Shown here one piece after another: positions 1-6,970 of a DNA stretch of 15,859 nt (positions are counted from its first letter, which is position 1; every line of letters begins with the position of its first letter). The notes below the pieces were generated by a model. It worked only from the letters and a program-made list of their open reading frames with translations. It was not told the DNA's origin and ran no database searches. The position numbers were made by a program, and so were the translations under genes. The stretch covers positions 1 through 15,859 of the forward strand of contig DZBA01000034.1 of the NCBI GenBank assembly GCA_022729775.1, read 5' to 3'. This DNA is from Anaerolinea thermophila (lineage in GTDB: Bacteria > Chloroflexota > Anaerolineae > Anaerolineales > Villigracilaceae).

Positions 1-1168
1 TGCCCTTGAACGCGGATTCCAATTGCTTGGGGAAGGAACTTTCCATCATCGAAAGGTTGCGGCGGATGTCCAAAATGTCGCGCATGGGTTCATTGCCCAC
101 AGGGCAAATATCCACGCACGCGCCGCAGGAGGTACACGCCCAGACCGCTTCTTCGCTAATCAATTCGGTCATCGCCACATCGCTTGTGCCGCCGCCGTTG
201 AAGTGATAACGCTTGTTGATTTCCAGCGCGGCGGGCGATAATAATTTTCCAGTGTTATACGCGGGGCAAACTTCCTGACAGCGGAAACACATGATACAGG
301 CGTAGCTGTCCATGATTTGTTCCCAGCCGAGGTCTTTCATTTTTGCCGCGCCAAATTGTTCGATGGTCTGGTCATCGAGGTTGATGTAACTTAACTCGCC
401 AATTGATTTTCGTTCTGGTTTCAACGCGAAATTAATCGGCGCGAAGAAGACGTGAATATGTTTTGAATACGGGAAATATGGAAGGAACGCGACCACTGCG
501 CCGATGGATAGCCAAAACGCGATGTGTTCACCGACAACCAGCGCGGTTGGATGCACGCCCACGAACAGCTGCGACACCGCGGAGATGGTCGGCTGCCACG
601 GGTCGCTGTGACCTTTCAGCGCGAGGGCAAACGCTTCGCTCAGATAGCGGCTTGCGTTATGGATGAAGATAAAGCCCGCGACGATGGCGGAATCGCGGGT
701 GATTCCCCAGCGCGCTTTTTCGTTAAGCAGAGTCTTCTCGCGCGTGGATAATGTCGCGGGGCGGAGAATGAATCGCCTGACAGCCATTGCCACAATGCCG
801 ACGATGATCAGAACGTTGAAAATATCCGCGATGAGGCGATACACGTCACCGAATAATCCCGTCTCTTCGAGAAGTTTGAATCCCGTGTATGCGTAGATTA
901 AATCGGCGAGGTTGATGAGTAGAAAAGAGAGGAAGCCCCAGCCGATAAGTCCGTGCATAATGCTTGGAATTAGCCTGAAACGAAAAACGGGCTGGAACAA
1001 CCCAACTTTGACGATGAGTTCTCCAATCCGTTTTTGAATGACAGACCAGTCAACTTTCCCTTGTCCGCTGCCGATGTGACCGACAATGCGCATTGCGCCT
1101 TTGTAGGTGAAATAGAGTGAAGCAAGTGTGGCAATTACAAAGAGGATTTTTTCCGCAAGTGTAAGCAT
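1..1168 (-). CDS. Membrane (Fe-S) oxidoreductase, HdrD/EMO-like (partial)
   Basis: The 389 visible residues run off the left edge with no stop. The ATG at 1168 follows a GGAGG ribosome site. The N-terminal half is a NarI/cytochrome b-like membrane domain with helices near residues 5-25, 70-92, 112-130, 160-180 and 208-232. His72, His170, His215, His237 and His239 are candidate heme b ligands. Two [4Fe-4S] motifs follow: CxxCxxCxxxCP at Cys291/294/297/301 and Cys345/348/351/355. The CCG (DUF224) domains typical of the family would lie beyond the edge. This architecture matches membrane oxidoreductases that pass electrons between EtfAB or HdrABC-type donors and menaquinone. The donor cannot be read here. 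A LysR gene lies 76 nt upstream on the same strand. Family is confident; physiological partner is inferred. Confidence 0.88.
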   Translation of the reverse strand, partial: MLTLAEKILFVIATLASLYFTYKGAMRIVGHIGSGQGKVDWSVIQKRIGELIVKVGLFQPVFRFRLIPSIMHGLIGWGFLSFLLINLADLIYAYTGFKLLEETGLFGDVYRLIADIFNVLIIVGIVAMAVRRFILRPATLSTREKTLLNEKARWGITRDSAIVAGFIFIHNASRYLSEAFALALKGHSDPWQPTISAVSQLFVGVHPTALVVGEHIAFWLSIGAVVAFLPYFPYSKHIHVFFAPINFALKPERKSIGELSYINLDDQTIEQFGAAKMKDLGWEQIMDSYACIMCFRCQEVCPAYNTGKLLSPAALEINKRYHFNGGGTSDVAMTELISEEAVWACTSCGACVDICPVGNEPMRDILDIRRNLSMMESSFPKQLESAFKG

Positions 1169-1191
1169 GTCGCCTCCGAGTGTTTTGTGTT

Positions 1192-1209
1192 TGGCAATTT
1201 ATGTTGCCA
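1192..1209. promoter_or_regulatory. Palindromic operator candidate upstream of the Fe-S oxidoreductase
   Basis: A perfect inverted repeat, TGGCAA-N6-TTGCCA, lies in the 76-nt gap between the LysR gene and the Fe-S oxidoreductase, about 24 nt before the latter's start. LysR regulators often bind interrupted dyads of this size, and a LysR gene is adjacent. Binding is inferred from symmetry and position only. No clear -35/-10 pair is visible next to it. Confidence 0.35.
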
Positions 1210-1244
1210 TGCAAATCATTGTCGCTGTACAGTTTAGCACAAAT

Positions 1245-2192
1245 TTAAGTGACAGGCTCGAAAGCCGTCAGGTTATTCCAAATGTTGGTGTTCAATTGCT
1301 CACGCTGGGATTGGGCGAATTCCCAAAATAGCGATTGCGCGCGCGTGAACGGATAGTTGACATGCCGCGCAATGAAGACGGTGCGCTTGAGGTCCATGCC
1401 GGTCACTTCGACTTTTTTCACGCGACCAAACGCGAGTCCGCGCGCGGCGACCATCTCGGAGACGAAGGCAATTCCCACGCCGCATTCCACCGCCATTTCG
1501 ATTGCGTCGGAGCTGCCCAGTTCCATGGTGACGTTGAGCATGTCCGGCGAGATGCTAAATTTTTTGAGCTCTTGCATGACCGTCTCACAAGTGCCGGAAA
1601 CTTCTTCGCGCATGATGATTTTTTGGTCAAGCAGGTCATCTGGCGTGGCGCGCCCGTAGGCTGCCCAGGTGTGGTTCGTGGGGACGATTAAAAAAATACG
1701 GTCATCGAACAAGGGCTGACATTCGATGTCGCGGTGTTCGATGATTTTGCTCGAAACGCCCATTGGAATTTTTTGCGATAATAATCGCTCTATAACATTA
1801 TCGCGCGACATGACTTTTACGCGCGGATGCACGGCTGGGTATTGTTCTTGAAACATCGAAAGCAGCGGCGGCATGAGATACTTCCCCGCAGAGGTGGAAC
1901 ACGCAATTAACAAGTCGCCGCCGACTTTGTGATTGATGTTGTGCAGGTTGTCTTCCAACAGGCGCGCGGAGCGCAGGACTTCCCGCGCCATAGGCAGCAG
2001 GCTTTCGCCTGCTTCGCTTAATGCAATGGAACGTCCGCGCCGCAGGAAGAGTTCTATGTTGTAGGCTTGTTCGATGGCTTGGATGTGCTGGCTGACCGCA
2101 GACTGCGACATGTGCAGTCTTTTGGCTGCCTGCGAGAAGTTGTTTTCCTCCGCCGCTGCCAGAAATACGCGCAGGGATGAAAGTTCGATCAC
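1245..2192 (-). CDS. LysR-family transcriptional regulator
   Basis: A cytoplasmic DNA-binding regulator of about 315 residues. The N-terminal winged helix-turn-helix reads LSSLRVFLAAAEENNFSQAA...SQSAVSQHI, followed by a linker helix and a substrate-binding domain starting near LLIACSTSAGKYLMPPLL. That segment resembles the CysL/YeiE/CbbR branch, some members of which answer to sulfur metabolites; this is a resemblance, not proof. I chose the GTG at 2192 because GGAGAG sits six bases upstream and the protein then begins in the usual LysR position. An in-frame ATG at 2246 would add 18 non-family residues with no clear ribosome site. The gene is co-directional with the Fe-S oxidoreductase downstream and may control it. 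Confidence 0.92.
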   Translation of the reverse strand: MIELSSLRVFLAAAEENNFSQAAKRLHMSQSAVSQHIQAIEQAYNIELFLRRGRSIALSEAGESLLPMAREVLRSARLLEDNLHNINHKVGGDLLIACSTSAGKYLMPPLLSMFQEQYPAVHPRVKVMSRDNVIERLLSQKIPMGVSSKIIEHRDIECQPLFDDRIFLIVPTNHTWAAYGRATPDDLLDQKIIMREEVSGTCETVMQELKKFSISPDMLNVTMELGSSDAIEMAVECGVGIAFVSEMVAARGLAFGRVKKVEVTGMDLKRTVFIARHVNYPFTRAQSLFWEFAQSQREQLNTNIWNNLTAFEPVT

Positions 2193-2278
2193 TTTTCTCT
2201 CCGGTTTCTGTAATAAGTCTCTATAACATTTTTCTTCCGTTAGCATAAGTTTTTCTCATCTTTCTTACCAGTGAGTAT

Positions 2279-2299
2279 TGTCATGAATTCCATCTGACA
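2279..2299. promoter_or_regulatory. Possible LysR autoregulatory dyad
   Basis: TGTCA-N11-TGACA, with an AT-rich core containing GAATTC, lies about 90 nt upstream of the LysR GTG start. Spacing and location suit LysR self-regulation. The arms are only five bases, so chance is a real alternative. Confidence 0.25.
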
Positions 2300-2320
2300 G
2301 GGCAGTCTGCGCTTCTTATA

Positions 2321-2356
2321 AAACCGCCCACGAGGATTCTCTCTCGTGGGCGGTTT
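2321..2356 (-). terminator. Rho-independent terminator after the rhodanese gene
   Basis: A perfect 14-bp stem (AAACCGCCCACGAG pairing with CTCGTGGGCGGTTT) closes an 8-nt loop. Read on the minus strand it is followed by TTTTAT, and it lies 30 nt past the rhodanese stop. T-rich sequence also follows on the plus strand, so it could work in both directions. Confidence 0.85.
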
Positions 2357-2367
2357 TTCGTTTACTT

Positions 2368-2383
2368 GCAGGCTAAAGCCTGC
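2368..2383. repeat. Short palindrome GCAGGCTAAAGCCTGC
   Basis: A GCAGGCT/AGCCTGC dyad with a two-base centre lies just after the rhodanese stop. Similar aggctaaagcct palindromes occur as dispersed intergenic repeats in some bacterial genomes; whether this is one cannot be judged from a single copy. It may add to the adjacent terminator. Confidence 0.35.
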
Positions 2384-2385
2384 GC

Positions 2386-4110
2386 TCATTTAGGTTGTTT
2401 TGCGACGGGCAGTTCAGCGGCGACCCAAGCGTTCATGCCGCCCGCAAGGTTGCGGACATTGGTGTAGCCGTGCGCCATGCGCAGGTACATCATGGCAAGC
2501 GCGCCACGGTGACCGGATTGGCAGATTGACACAATCGGGGCTGCCTTATCAGCGGGCAGGGAAGCGATGCTGGCGGGCAGGGTGTTGATGACGATATGAT
2601 TCACGCCTTCGATATATCCGGCAGCGTATTCTTCGTCACCGCGCAGGTCAATCATGAAGGGCGCAGCGTCCACCAGTTCTGTGTTCAAGTCGGCGCCCTT
2701 GACGGTGTAGAAACCCTCGGGCATATCTTTGAAGAAGGCTTGCAGTCCGGCTAAGCGAGTTTCATCAACGGCGGGGGCTGTTCCAGCGACGGGCGCGGCG
2801 GGAGTTCCCATTTCCACAGCGAGTTCGGCTTTCTTCCAGCCGCCAAGTCCACCAGCGAGGTTCTTGACATCGGTGTAGCCCAAGAATTGCAGGGCAGCCA
2901 TGGTCAACGCGCCGCGAGCGCCGGAGGCGCAGTAGATGACGATGGGCTTGTCTTGCGCGGGGAGTTTATCCAGATTGTTGAGGACTTCGCGTACGGGGAT
3001 GTTCACTGCGCCAGCGATGAAGCCGTCTTTTTCGATTTCACCGGCTTCGCGCACATCGAGCAGGAAGGGAGCGTTTTCGGCGAGGGCGGTGTTGAGGTCA
3101 GGAGCCTTGATGGTGTAGAAGCCTTCGGGGATGTTGGTGAGATATTCATCCCAAACAGCAACCCAGTTGACCCAGCCTTCCAAAGGCAGGTTCGCGGCTT
3201 TCCACGCGCCCGTTCCGCCGCCGAGGTTGCGAACATCGGTGTAACCCATCAGGCGAAGCGCCATCAAAATCATCGCGCCACGGTGACCGGAAGCGCACAT
3301 CACAACGATTTTTGCGTCTTTTTCAGCGGGGACTTTATCGAGGTTGGCGAAGAAGTCGTTGAACGGAATGTTCACTGCGCCTTCAATGTAACCATCCTTG
3401 TTGAATTCATCCGCGGTGCGGACGTCAATGATGACGGGGGCTTTGTCGGCGAGTTCTTCATTCAACTTATCAGCCTTGACGGTGTAGAAATCATCAGGCA
3501 TTTCAGCGAAAAAGCCATTGAGCATATCGAACAGGGCTTTGTCTTCGACGATGGCAGCGCTGTTGAGGACAGCCGGAGCCGCAGGCATGGAGCCGGTGAC
3601 TACAGGTTGGTTGGCTTTCTTCCAGCCGCCAAGACCGCCGCCAATGTTACGAACATTGGTGTAGCCCAATATCTTGAGGGACGCCATCACCAAGCTGCCG
3701 CGATGACCGGAAGCGCAGTAGACTACGATGGGTTCATCAAGACCGGGAAGTTTATCCAAATTGTTGAGGACATCGCGCACGGGAATGTTCACCGCGCCTT
3801 CAATAAAGCCGTCCTTTTCGATTTCAGCAACTTCGCGCACATCGAGCAAGTAAGGGGCTTTGTCAACCATTTCCTCGCTTAATGCGGCGGGTTTGACGGT
3901 GCCAAATCCCTTGTCAGCGGGGAGGCTGGTAACTAATTCGGTAAAGAGGGCTTGCGCATCGGGACCAACTTCCACAACGGGGGCTTCGGTAACGACGGCG
4001 GGAGCCTCAGTTACTTCGGCAACAGGTTCAGCGGCGGGCGCGCCACAAGCGCTCATCACCATGCTGAGTACCATAAATAGGGCAAACAAAACTTGGAATT
4101 TCTTAGACAT
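2386..4110 (-). CDS. Lipoprotein with four tandem rhodanese domains
   Basis: 574 residues. The N-terminus is a lipoprotein signal (hydrophobic 6-20, lipobox MSAC, lipidated Cys22), then an Ala/Glu/Pro/Val linker to about residue 48. Four rhodanese homology domains follow, near 50-170, 190-310, 320-432 and 447-570. Each opens with a D(V/L)R motif and has an active-site loop with catalytic Cys132 (CASGHRG), Cys272 (CASGHRG), Cys394 (CASGARG) and Cys530 (CQSGHRG). All four therefore look competent for persulfide or sulfane-sulfur transfer on the outer face of the membrane. Domains 1 and 3 are most alike, suggesting internal duplication. An AGGAGA ribosome site precedes the ATG. It lies 67 nt after the multiheme cytochrome gene and ends before a terminator, so the two are probably one operon. 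The sulfur acceptor is unknown; a sulfur-carrier or sulfide-scavenging role is inferred. Confidence 0.93.
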   Translation of the reverse strand: MSKKFQVLFALFMVLSMVMSACGAPAAEPVAEVTEAPAVVTEAPVVEVGPDAQALFTELVTSLPADKGFGTVKPAALSEEMVDKAPYLLDVREVAEIEKDGFIEGAVNIPVRDVLNNLDKLPGLDEPIVVYCASGHRGSLVMASLKILGYTNVRNIGGGLGGWKKANQPVVTGSMPAAPAVLNSAAIVEDKALFDMLNGFFAEMPDDFYTVKADKLNEELADKAPVIIDVRTADEFNKDGYIEGAVNIPFNDFFANLDKVPAEKDAKIVVMCASGHRGAMILMALRLMGYTDVRNLGGGTGAWKAANLPLEGWVNWVAVWDEYLTNIPEGFYTIKAPDLNTALAENAPFLLDVREAGEIEKDGFIAGAVNIPVREVLNNLDKLPAQDKPIVIYCASGARGALTMAALQFLGYTDVKNLAGGLGGWKKAELAVEMGTPAAPVAGTAPAVDETRLAGLQAFFKDMPEGFYTVKGADLNTELVDAAPFMIDLRGDEEYAAGYIEGVNHIVINTLPASIASLPADKAAPIVSICQSGHRGALAMMYLRMAHGYTNVRNLAGGMNAWVAAELPVAKQPK

Positions 4111-4177
4111 TGTTTCTTCTCCTTTTGAAGATTTGTTACGGGTTTATCAATTCAAGTTTGAGATAACTTGTAATTTC

Positions 4178-5455
4178 TTATTTCTTGGGTAATGTGTGGC
4201 AGCTATCGCAGCTGTCGTTCACATAACCCGCGTGACTTTCAGGGTACACCGACGCGCCGCGAATTCCTTTTTCGTGACATGCCACGCATGAGTTGGAGAC
4301 CAAGTCCGCGTGGTCGGCTGGCTGCGGCATTGCGCCGAGATACAGTTCCGCGGGGGCGGGAATCGCATTGACAATCACATTGGCGTTTGCCGCGAGTTCT
4401 TCCGGCGTCACCTTATCGGCGGTGAGGAAAATTTCCGCGTTGCCGTGACAGGATTCGCAAGATTTATTCTGCGGGGTGTTGCGTTGGATGTTGTGCGGGG
4501 TGCTGTAAACCCATGTGGGCAGCGCGTCGAAATTGGTCAGCAGATTTTCACCATAGAACTCATAGCTGTCTTTTTCAGAAGGCACGTGGCGCACGGGGAC
4601 ATATTCATACGGGCGGTCTTCGCTTTGAATGGGATTGCGCCCAATGAAAAAGGTGTGATACGTTGCCTCTGTTTCAAAGAAAGGCAAACCGCTTTTTTCG
4701 CTGACCGCTACGTGACAACCATCGCAGCTGGTGTAGGTAACCGAGTGACACACCTGACACGATAACGTATCGCCGTGACGCTGGTGCATATCAATCCCAT
4801 CGCCCGTGACTACTTTTTCGTGACAGTCCACGCACTTCGGGTCTTCCGCGCCGCTCAAACGATGACCATTTTCTTTCGCTTCCGCGTCCATCGTCCCATG
4901 CAGGGCTGCGCCTTCGTGACATTTCACGCAGTTCATACGCCCCTCGCGGAAGTGAACGTCGCCGGGGATGCCTTCGTTCTTTCCGAGGTATTCATTTCCC
5001 ACGCGGCTGCCGTGACAAGCGGTGCAAGAGCGGGTCATGGGCGGGGTGGTTTCAAACACGTGACCGTTGAACAATCCGCCGCCGACGCTTTTTGGCTGGC
5101 TGACATGACAATCACCACAGGTGGTGTGACAGGTCGCGCAGTGATTCCCAAACATCTCTTGCAGTTTGGCGTGGTCTTCGGGGACGTTTCCGTTGCGGGT
5201 GTTGATGGCTGTCCAATAACCGGATTGGGTGTTGTGCAGCGCATTGGCGTAGGACGCGGTCTCTTCTTCATGACATTCCGCGCAGAATTTTTGCGGGTCC
5301 GCGCTTGGGTATGAAATCAAATCCGTGTGGGCGGCTTCTTTTTCTGGGGCATTTGTACCCGCATGACATTCAATGCAGGTTAACTTGCCGTGATCTGTTT
5401 CTGAAAAAGCTTCGTTATTGACAATGGCTTTTTCCCATGGCTCCAACGGAGCCAC
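4178..5455 (-). CDS. 12-heme c-type cytochrome, main part of a TGA-interrupted gene
   Basis: 425 residues from an in-frame GTG. Twelve CXXCH heme-binding motifs are present (CIECH, CAECH, CATCH, CGDCH, CTACH, CVKCH, CVDCH, CQVCH, CDGCH, CESCH, CVACH, CDSCH), with many extra His residues available as distal ligands. The protein must be exported for heme attachment, yet this segment has no signal peptide. The lipoprotein signal and a 13th heme motif lie directly upstream in the same frame, separated by one TGA at 5465-5467. I read both parts as one gene of about 511 codons (4178-5713). Reinitiation at this GTG is possible, since GAGGTG overlapping the TGA could act as a ribosome site, but the product would stay in the cytoplasm. 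Likely role: periplasmic electron transfer or reductase. It resembles doxX-less decaheme-type electron carriers only in motif style, and no specific enzyme family is recognised. Confidence 0.85.
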   Translation of the reverse strand: MAPLEPWEKAIVNNEAFSETDHGKLTCIECHAGTNAPEKEAAHTDLISYPSADPQKFCAECHEEETASYANALHNTQSGYWTAINTRNGNVPEDHAKLQEMFGNHCATCHTTCGDCHVSQPKSVGGGLFNGHVFETTPPMTRSCTACHGSRVGNEYLGKNEGIPGDVHFREGRMNCVKCHEGAALHGTMDAEAKENGHRLSGAEDPKCVDCHEKVVTGDGIDMHQRHGDTLSCQVCHSVTYTSCDGCHVAVSEKSGLPFFETEATYHTFFIGRNPIQSEDRPYEYVPVRHVPSEKDSYEFYGENLLTNFDALPTWVYSTPHNIQRNTPQNKSCESCHGNAEIFLTADKVTPEELAANANVIVNAIPAPAELYLGAMPQPADHADLVSNSCVACHEKGIRGASVYPESHAGYVNDSCDSCHTLPKK

Positions 5456-5467
5456 ATCGCCACCTCA
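5436..5467 (-). other. In-frame TGA with SECIS-like hairpin
   Basis: On the minus strand, TGA (5467-5465) is followed by 11 nt and then GGCTCC-GTT-GGAGCC. The perfect 6-bp stem extends to 9 bp with one A-U and two wobble pairs. The loop starts 17 nt after the TGA and begins with G. These dimensions fit the general bacterial SECIS pattern (short stem, small loop with an early G, loop roughly 16-37 nt from UGA). The flanking residues are Gly-rich (KGVG-TGA-GGDVAP) with no CXXU-type redox motif. A GGA-to-TGA change in a glycine linker, real or from sequencing, explains it equally well. Confidence 0.4.
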
Positions 5468-5713
5468 GCCAACGCCTTTGGATTCCCCTTCCGCCTCTAC
5501 TATGGGGTCTGCGGTATCAATCAACCGCTGCTTGTCCGTGTGACAGGCAATACATTCCGCGCTGTCAATCGCGGCGCTACTCGCTGCTTCGGAGGCGTTT
5601 TCGGCAGTGGGCGATTCCGTCTCAATGGCTGCCTCTGTGGGCGGCTTTGTTGCGCACGCGCCAAGCGCAAACAGCGCAACGATCATTAGTACAGTAATCT
5701 TTAATTTAAACAA
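5465..5713 (-). CDS. 5' part of the TGA-interrupted multiheme lipoprotein cytochrome
   Basis: An 82-residue reading frame from a TTG start. It encodes a hydrophobic signal ending in a textbook lipobox (LGAC), an acidic Ala/Glu/Ser/Pro linker, one heme motif (CIACH) and a Gly-rich segment before TGA. The TTG at 5713 is preferred because AGAGGT lies 4-5 nt upstream; a GTG at 5743 would add ten polar residues and sits inside a palindrome. The frame is the same as that of the 12-heme segment that resumes after the TGA, so this looks like the export signal and first heme of a 13-heme lipoprotein. As a separate protein it would be an implausibly small monoheme lipoprotein. Regulation may involve the palindrome at 5726-5747. 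Confidence 0.75.
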   Translation of the reverse strand: MFKLKITVLMIVALFALGACATKPPTEAAIETESPTAENASEAASSAAIDSAECIACHTDKQRLIDTADPIVEAEGESKGVG

Positions 5714-5725
5714 GGTGACCTCTTG

Positions 5726-5747
5726 ATTTGTGGAGTATTTCACAAAT
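5726..5747. promoter_or_regulatory. CRP/FNR-like palindrome before the cytochrome-rhodanese operon
   Basis: A perfect dyad, ATTTGTG-N8-CACAAAT on either strand, lies just upstream of the cytochrome's ribosome site. Read on the minus strand it contains TGTGA-N6-CCACA, one mismatch from the CRP/FNR-superfamily pattern TGTGA-N6-TCACA. A -10-like TATACA lies at 5766-5771 on the minus strand. If that is used, the site falls downstream of the transcription start, a position more typical of repression. Confidence 0.45.
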
Positions 5748-5838
5748 TTTATGGATTTTCCTATATGTATACAAGTGATTTATATAATATGCAGTTATTA
5801 GATTTGCTTATGGAAAAGGATTACTTATACTAAAGACA

Positions 5839-5881
5839 AAATTGCCCCCGTCCTGCTTATCTCAGAGGGAGGGGGCAATTT
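5839..5881 (-). terminator. Terminator after the leftward XRE-cupin gene
   Basis: A perfect 11-bp stem, AAATTGCCCCC pairing with GGGGGCAATTT, with three further inner pairs and a loop. On the minus strand it is followed by TTGTCTTT. It separates the regulator gene from the cytochrome operon downstream. Confidence 0.7.
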
Positions 5882-6099
5882 GGATATGCTTTTAGGCAAT
5901 CATTCGGTATCTTCTCAATATTTCGGGGTTGAAGACAGACCGTCCCGACACTTGCACCGCGCTGCGTTGCAGTGCAGGTGAGGTTTCCTCGAAAAATCGG
6001 TTGAGCCACTCAAATCTTCGGGGCGTTACCCTATTTTTTGAGATGATACATCATTCGCCAAGATTAGGCGATTCAACCCTTTTGCGCGTACTTAAAGCG
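5882..6099. other. Non-coding stretch with hairpins
   Basis: These 218 bp between the terminator and the stop of the leftward regulator hold no convincing gene. Two hairpin-forming repeats are visible: CACTTGCAC with GTGCAGGTG (5949-5980, one wobble pair) and TCGCC with GGCGA (about 6055-6071). It is probably the 3' untranslated region of the regulator mRNA. No tRNA, rRNA or known riboswitch is recognised. Confidence 0.4.
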
Positions 6100-6711
6100 T
6101 CAGCCAATGTGATTTACAGATGGGTGGCTTGAAAAATGGCGTTGAACCGGCTCTCGTGACGCGTTGGGGGTCTGAAGCACGAGGATGAATTTTGCTTCCA
6201 CGTCGAAGGGGTTGCGCCATAGGTGCGGGAGCATGGCTTCGAAGATAAGGACATCTCCCGTTTCTAGTAAATAGACTTTGCCATCTATCACGTATTCTAT
6301 TTTTCCCTGTAAACAGTAAACAAATTCATGTCCAGTGTGGACGACCTGCCGCTCGCCGCCGCTTCCCGCTTTCGGCTCTAGTGTAATGGAGAAAGGCTCC
6401 AATTCCTGATTGGGCAGCGTCTTTCCCATACCTTCGATAATCACGCCTTCGCTGTCAATTTTGGGGCGAGAACCTGATTTGATGTGCAATACCGAAGAGG
6501 GCGTCTCTTGCTCAAAAAAGTAGCTCATGCGCACATTAAGCGCGGACGCCAGACTTTGCAAGGTGGCAACGCTTGGCGATGTTTCGTTGCGTTCGATCAA
6601 ACTGATAGAGTTGGGTGACAAACCAGCCATGCGCGCCAAATCGCGCTGGGAGATGTTTCGTTCCGCGCGTAGTTGCTGAAGTCTTTCGCCGAGGGAAAAT
6701 AATTTTTCCAT
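6100..6711 (-). CDS. XRE-family regulator with C-terminal cupin domain (first paralog)
   Basis: About 203 residues. The N-terminal XRE helix-turn-helix spans residues 4-60 (GERLQQLRAERNISQRDLAR...SPNSISLIERNETSPS). A C-terminal cupin_2 barrel spans about 105-195. The cupin keeps a His-rich metal or ligand site (HTGHEFVYCLQG, then LPHLWRN). Proteins of this build bind a small molecule in the cupin and act on operators near their own genes. The ATG at 6711 is chosen because family members start just before the helix-turn-helix; a TTG at 6723 is the alternative, and neither has a well-spaced ribosome site. It is divergent from a clear paralog at 6971, the two sharing a 250-bp AT-rich promoter region. 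The effector is unknown. It ends in TGA, evidence that TGA is a normal stop in this genome. Confidence 0.9.
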   Translation of the reverse strand: MEKLFSLGERLQQLRAERNISQRDLARMAGLSPNSISLIERNETSPSVATLQSLASALNVRMSYFFEQETPSSVLHIKSGSRPKIDSEGVIIEGMGKTLPNQELEPFSITLEPKAGSGGERQVVHTGHEFVYCLQGKIEYVIDGKVYLLETGDVLIFEAMLPHLWRNPFDVEAKFILVLQTPNASREPVQRHFSSHPSVNHIG

Positions 6712-6756
6712 AATATGAAGCAAGCCTTTCCGTATGTTTCTGAATTTGCTTCGCTA

Positions 6757-6786
6757 ATAATACCAGATTTCAATTAAAACACACAA
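6757..6786 (-). promoter_or_regulatory. Candidate promoter of the leftward XRE-cupin gene
   Basis: On the minus strand, TTGTGT (6786-6781) and TATTAT (6762-6757) are separated by 18 nt, about 45 nt before the gene start. The -35 box overlaps the palindrome CACAA-TTTT-TTGTG at 6782-6795, a natural place for autorepression. This rests on sequence resemblance only. Confidence 0.4.
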
Positions 6787-6831
6787 TTTTTTGTGAAAAA
6801 CGAGAAATTCGTTCTTTTTTTACGCCTAAAT

Positions 6832-6847
6832 TGTGAACAAATTCACA
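6832..6847. promoter_or_regulatory. CRP/FNR-type palindrome in the divergent regulator region
   Basis: TGTGAACAAATTCACA is an exact match to TGTGA-N6-TCACA. Its centre (6839.5) lies about 41.5 nt upstream of the start expected from TAATAT at 6869-6874 on the plus strand, the position of class II activator sites. It would therefore drive the rightward XRE-cupin/triheme cytochrome unit. The binding protein is not encoded in the window. Confidence 0.5.
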
Positions 6848-6970
6848 CTGCATTGCTTCTAGTGTCAATAATATTGTTTATTTACACAAAATTATATGAC
6901 ATTTGTTACTAAAATAATTGACAGCTTTGGTTGATAATAGTTCAAAAGAAAACGTTAAAAAAGGTTTCTC

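Noticed and set aside
1240..1256. TAAGTGACAGG shared with the promoter region near 8366
   Set aside because: The copy at 1240 is the stop-codon end of the LysR gene and lacks the second palindrome arm, so the match is probably chance.
2887..3882. Long open frame of 331 codons on the plus strand
   Set aside because: It is antisense to the four-rhodanese gene, has no family features or ribosome site, and owes its length to the GC-biased third positions of the real gene.
5465..5467. UGA reassigned to glycine (code 25) across the genome
   Set aside because: The rhodanese gene, the leftward XRE-cupin gene and the right-edge gene all end naturally at TGA, one followed closely by a terminator, so TGA is a normal stop.
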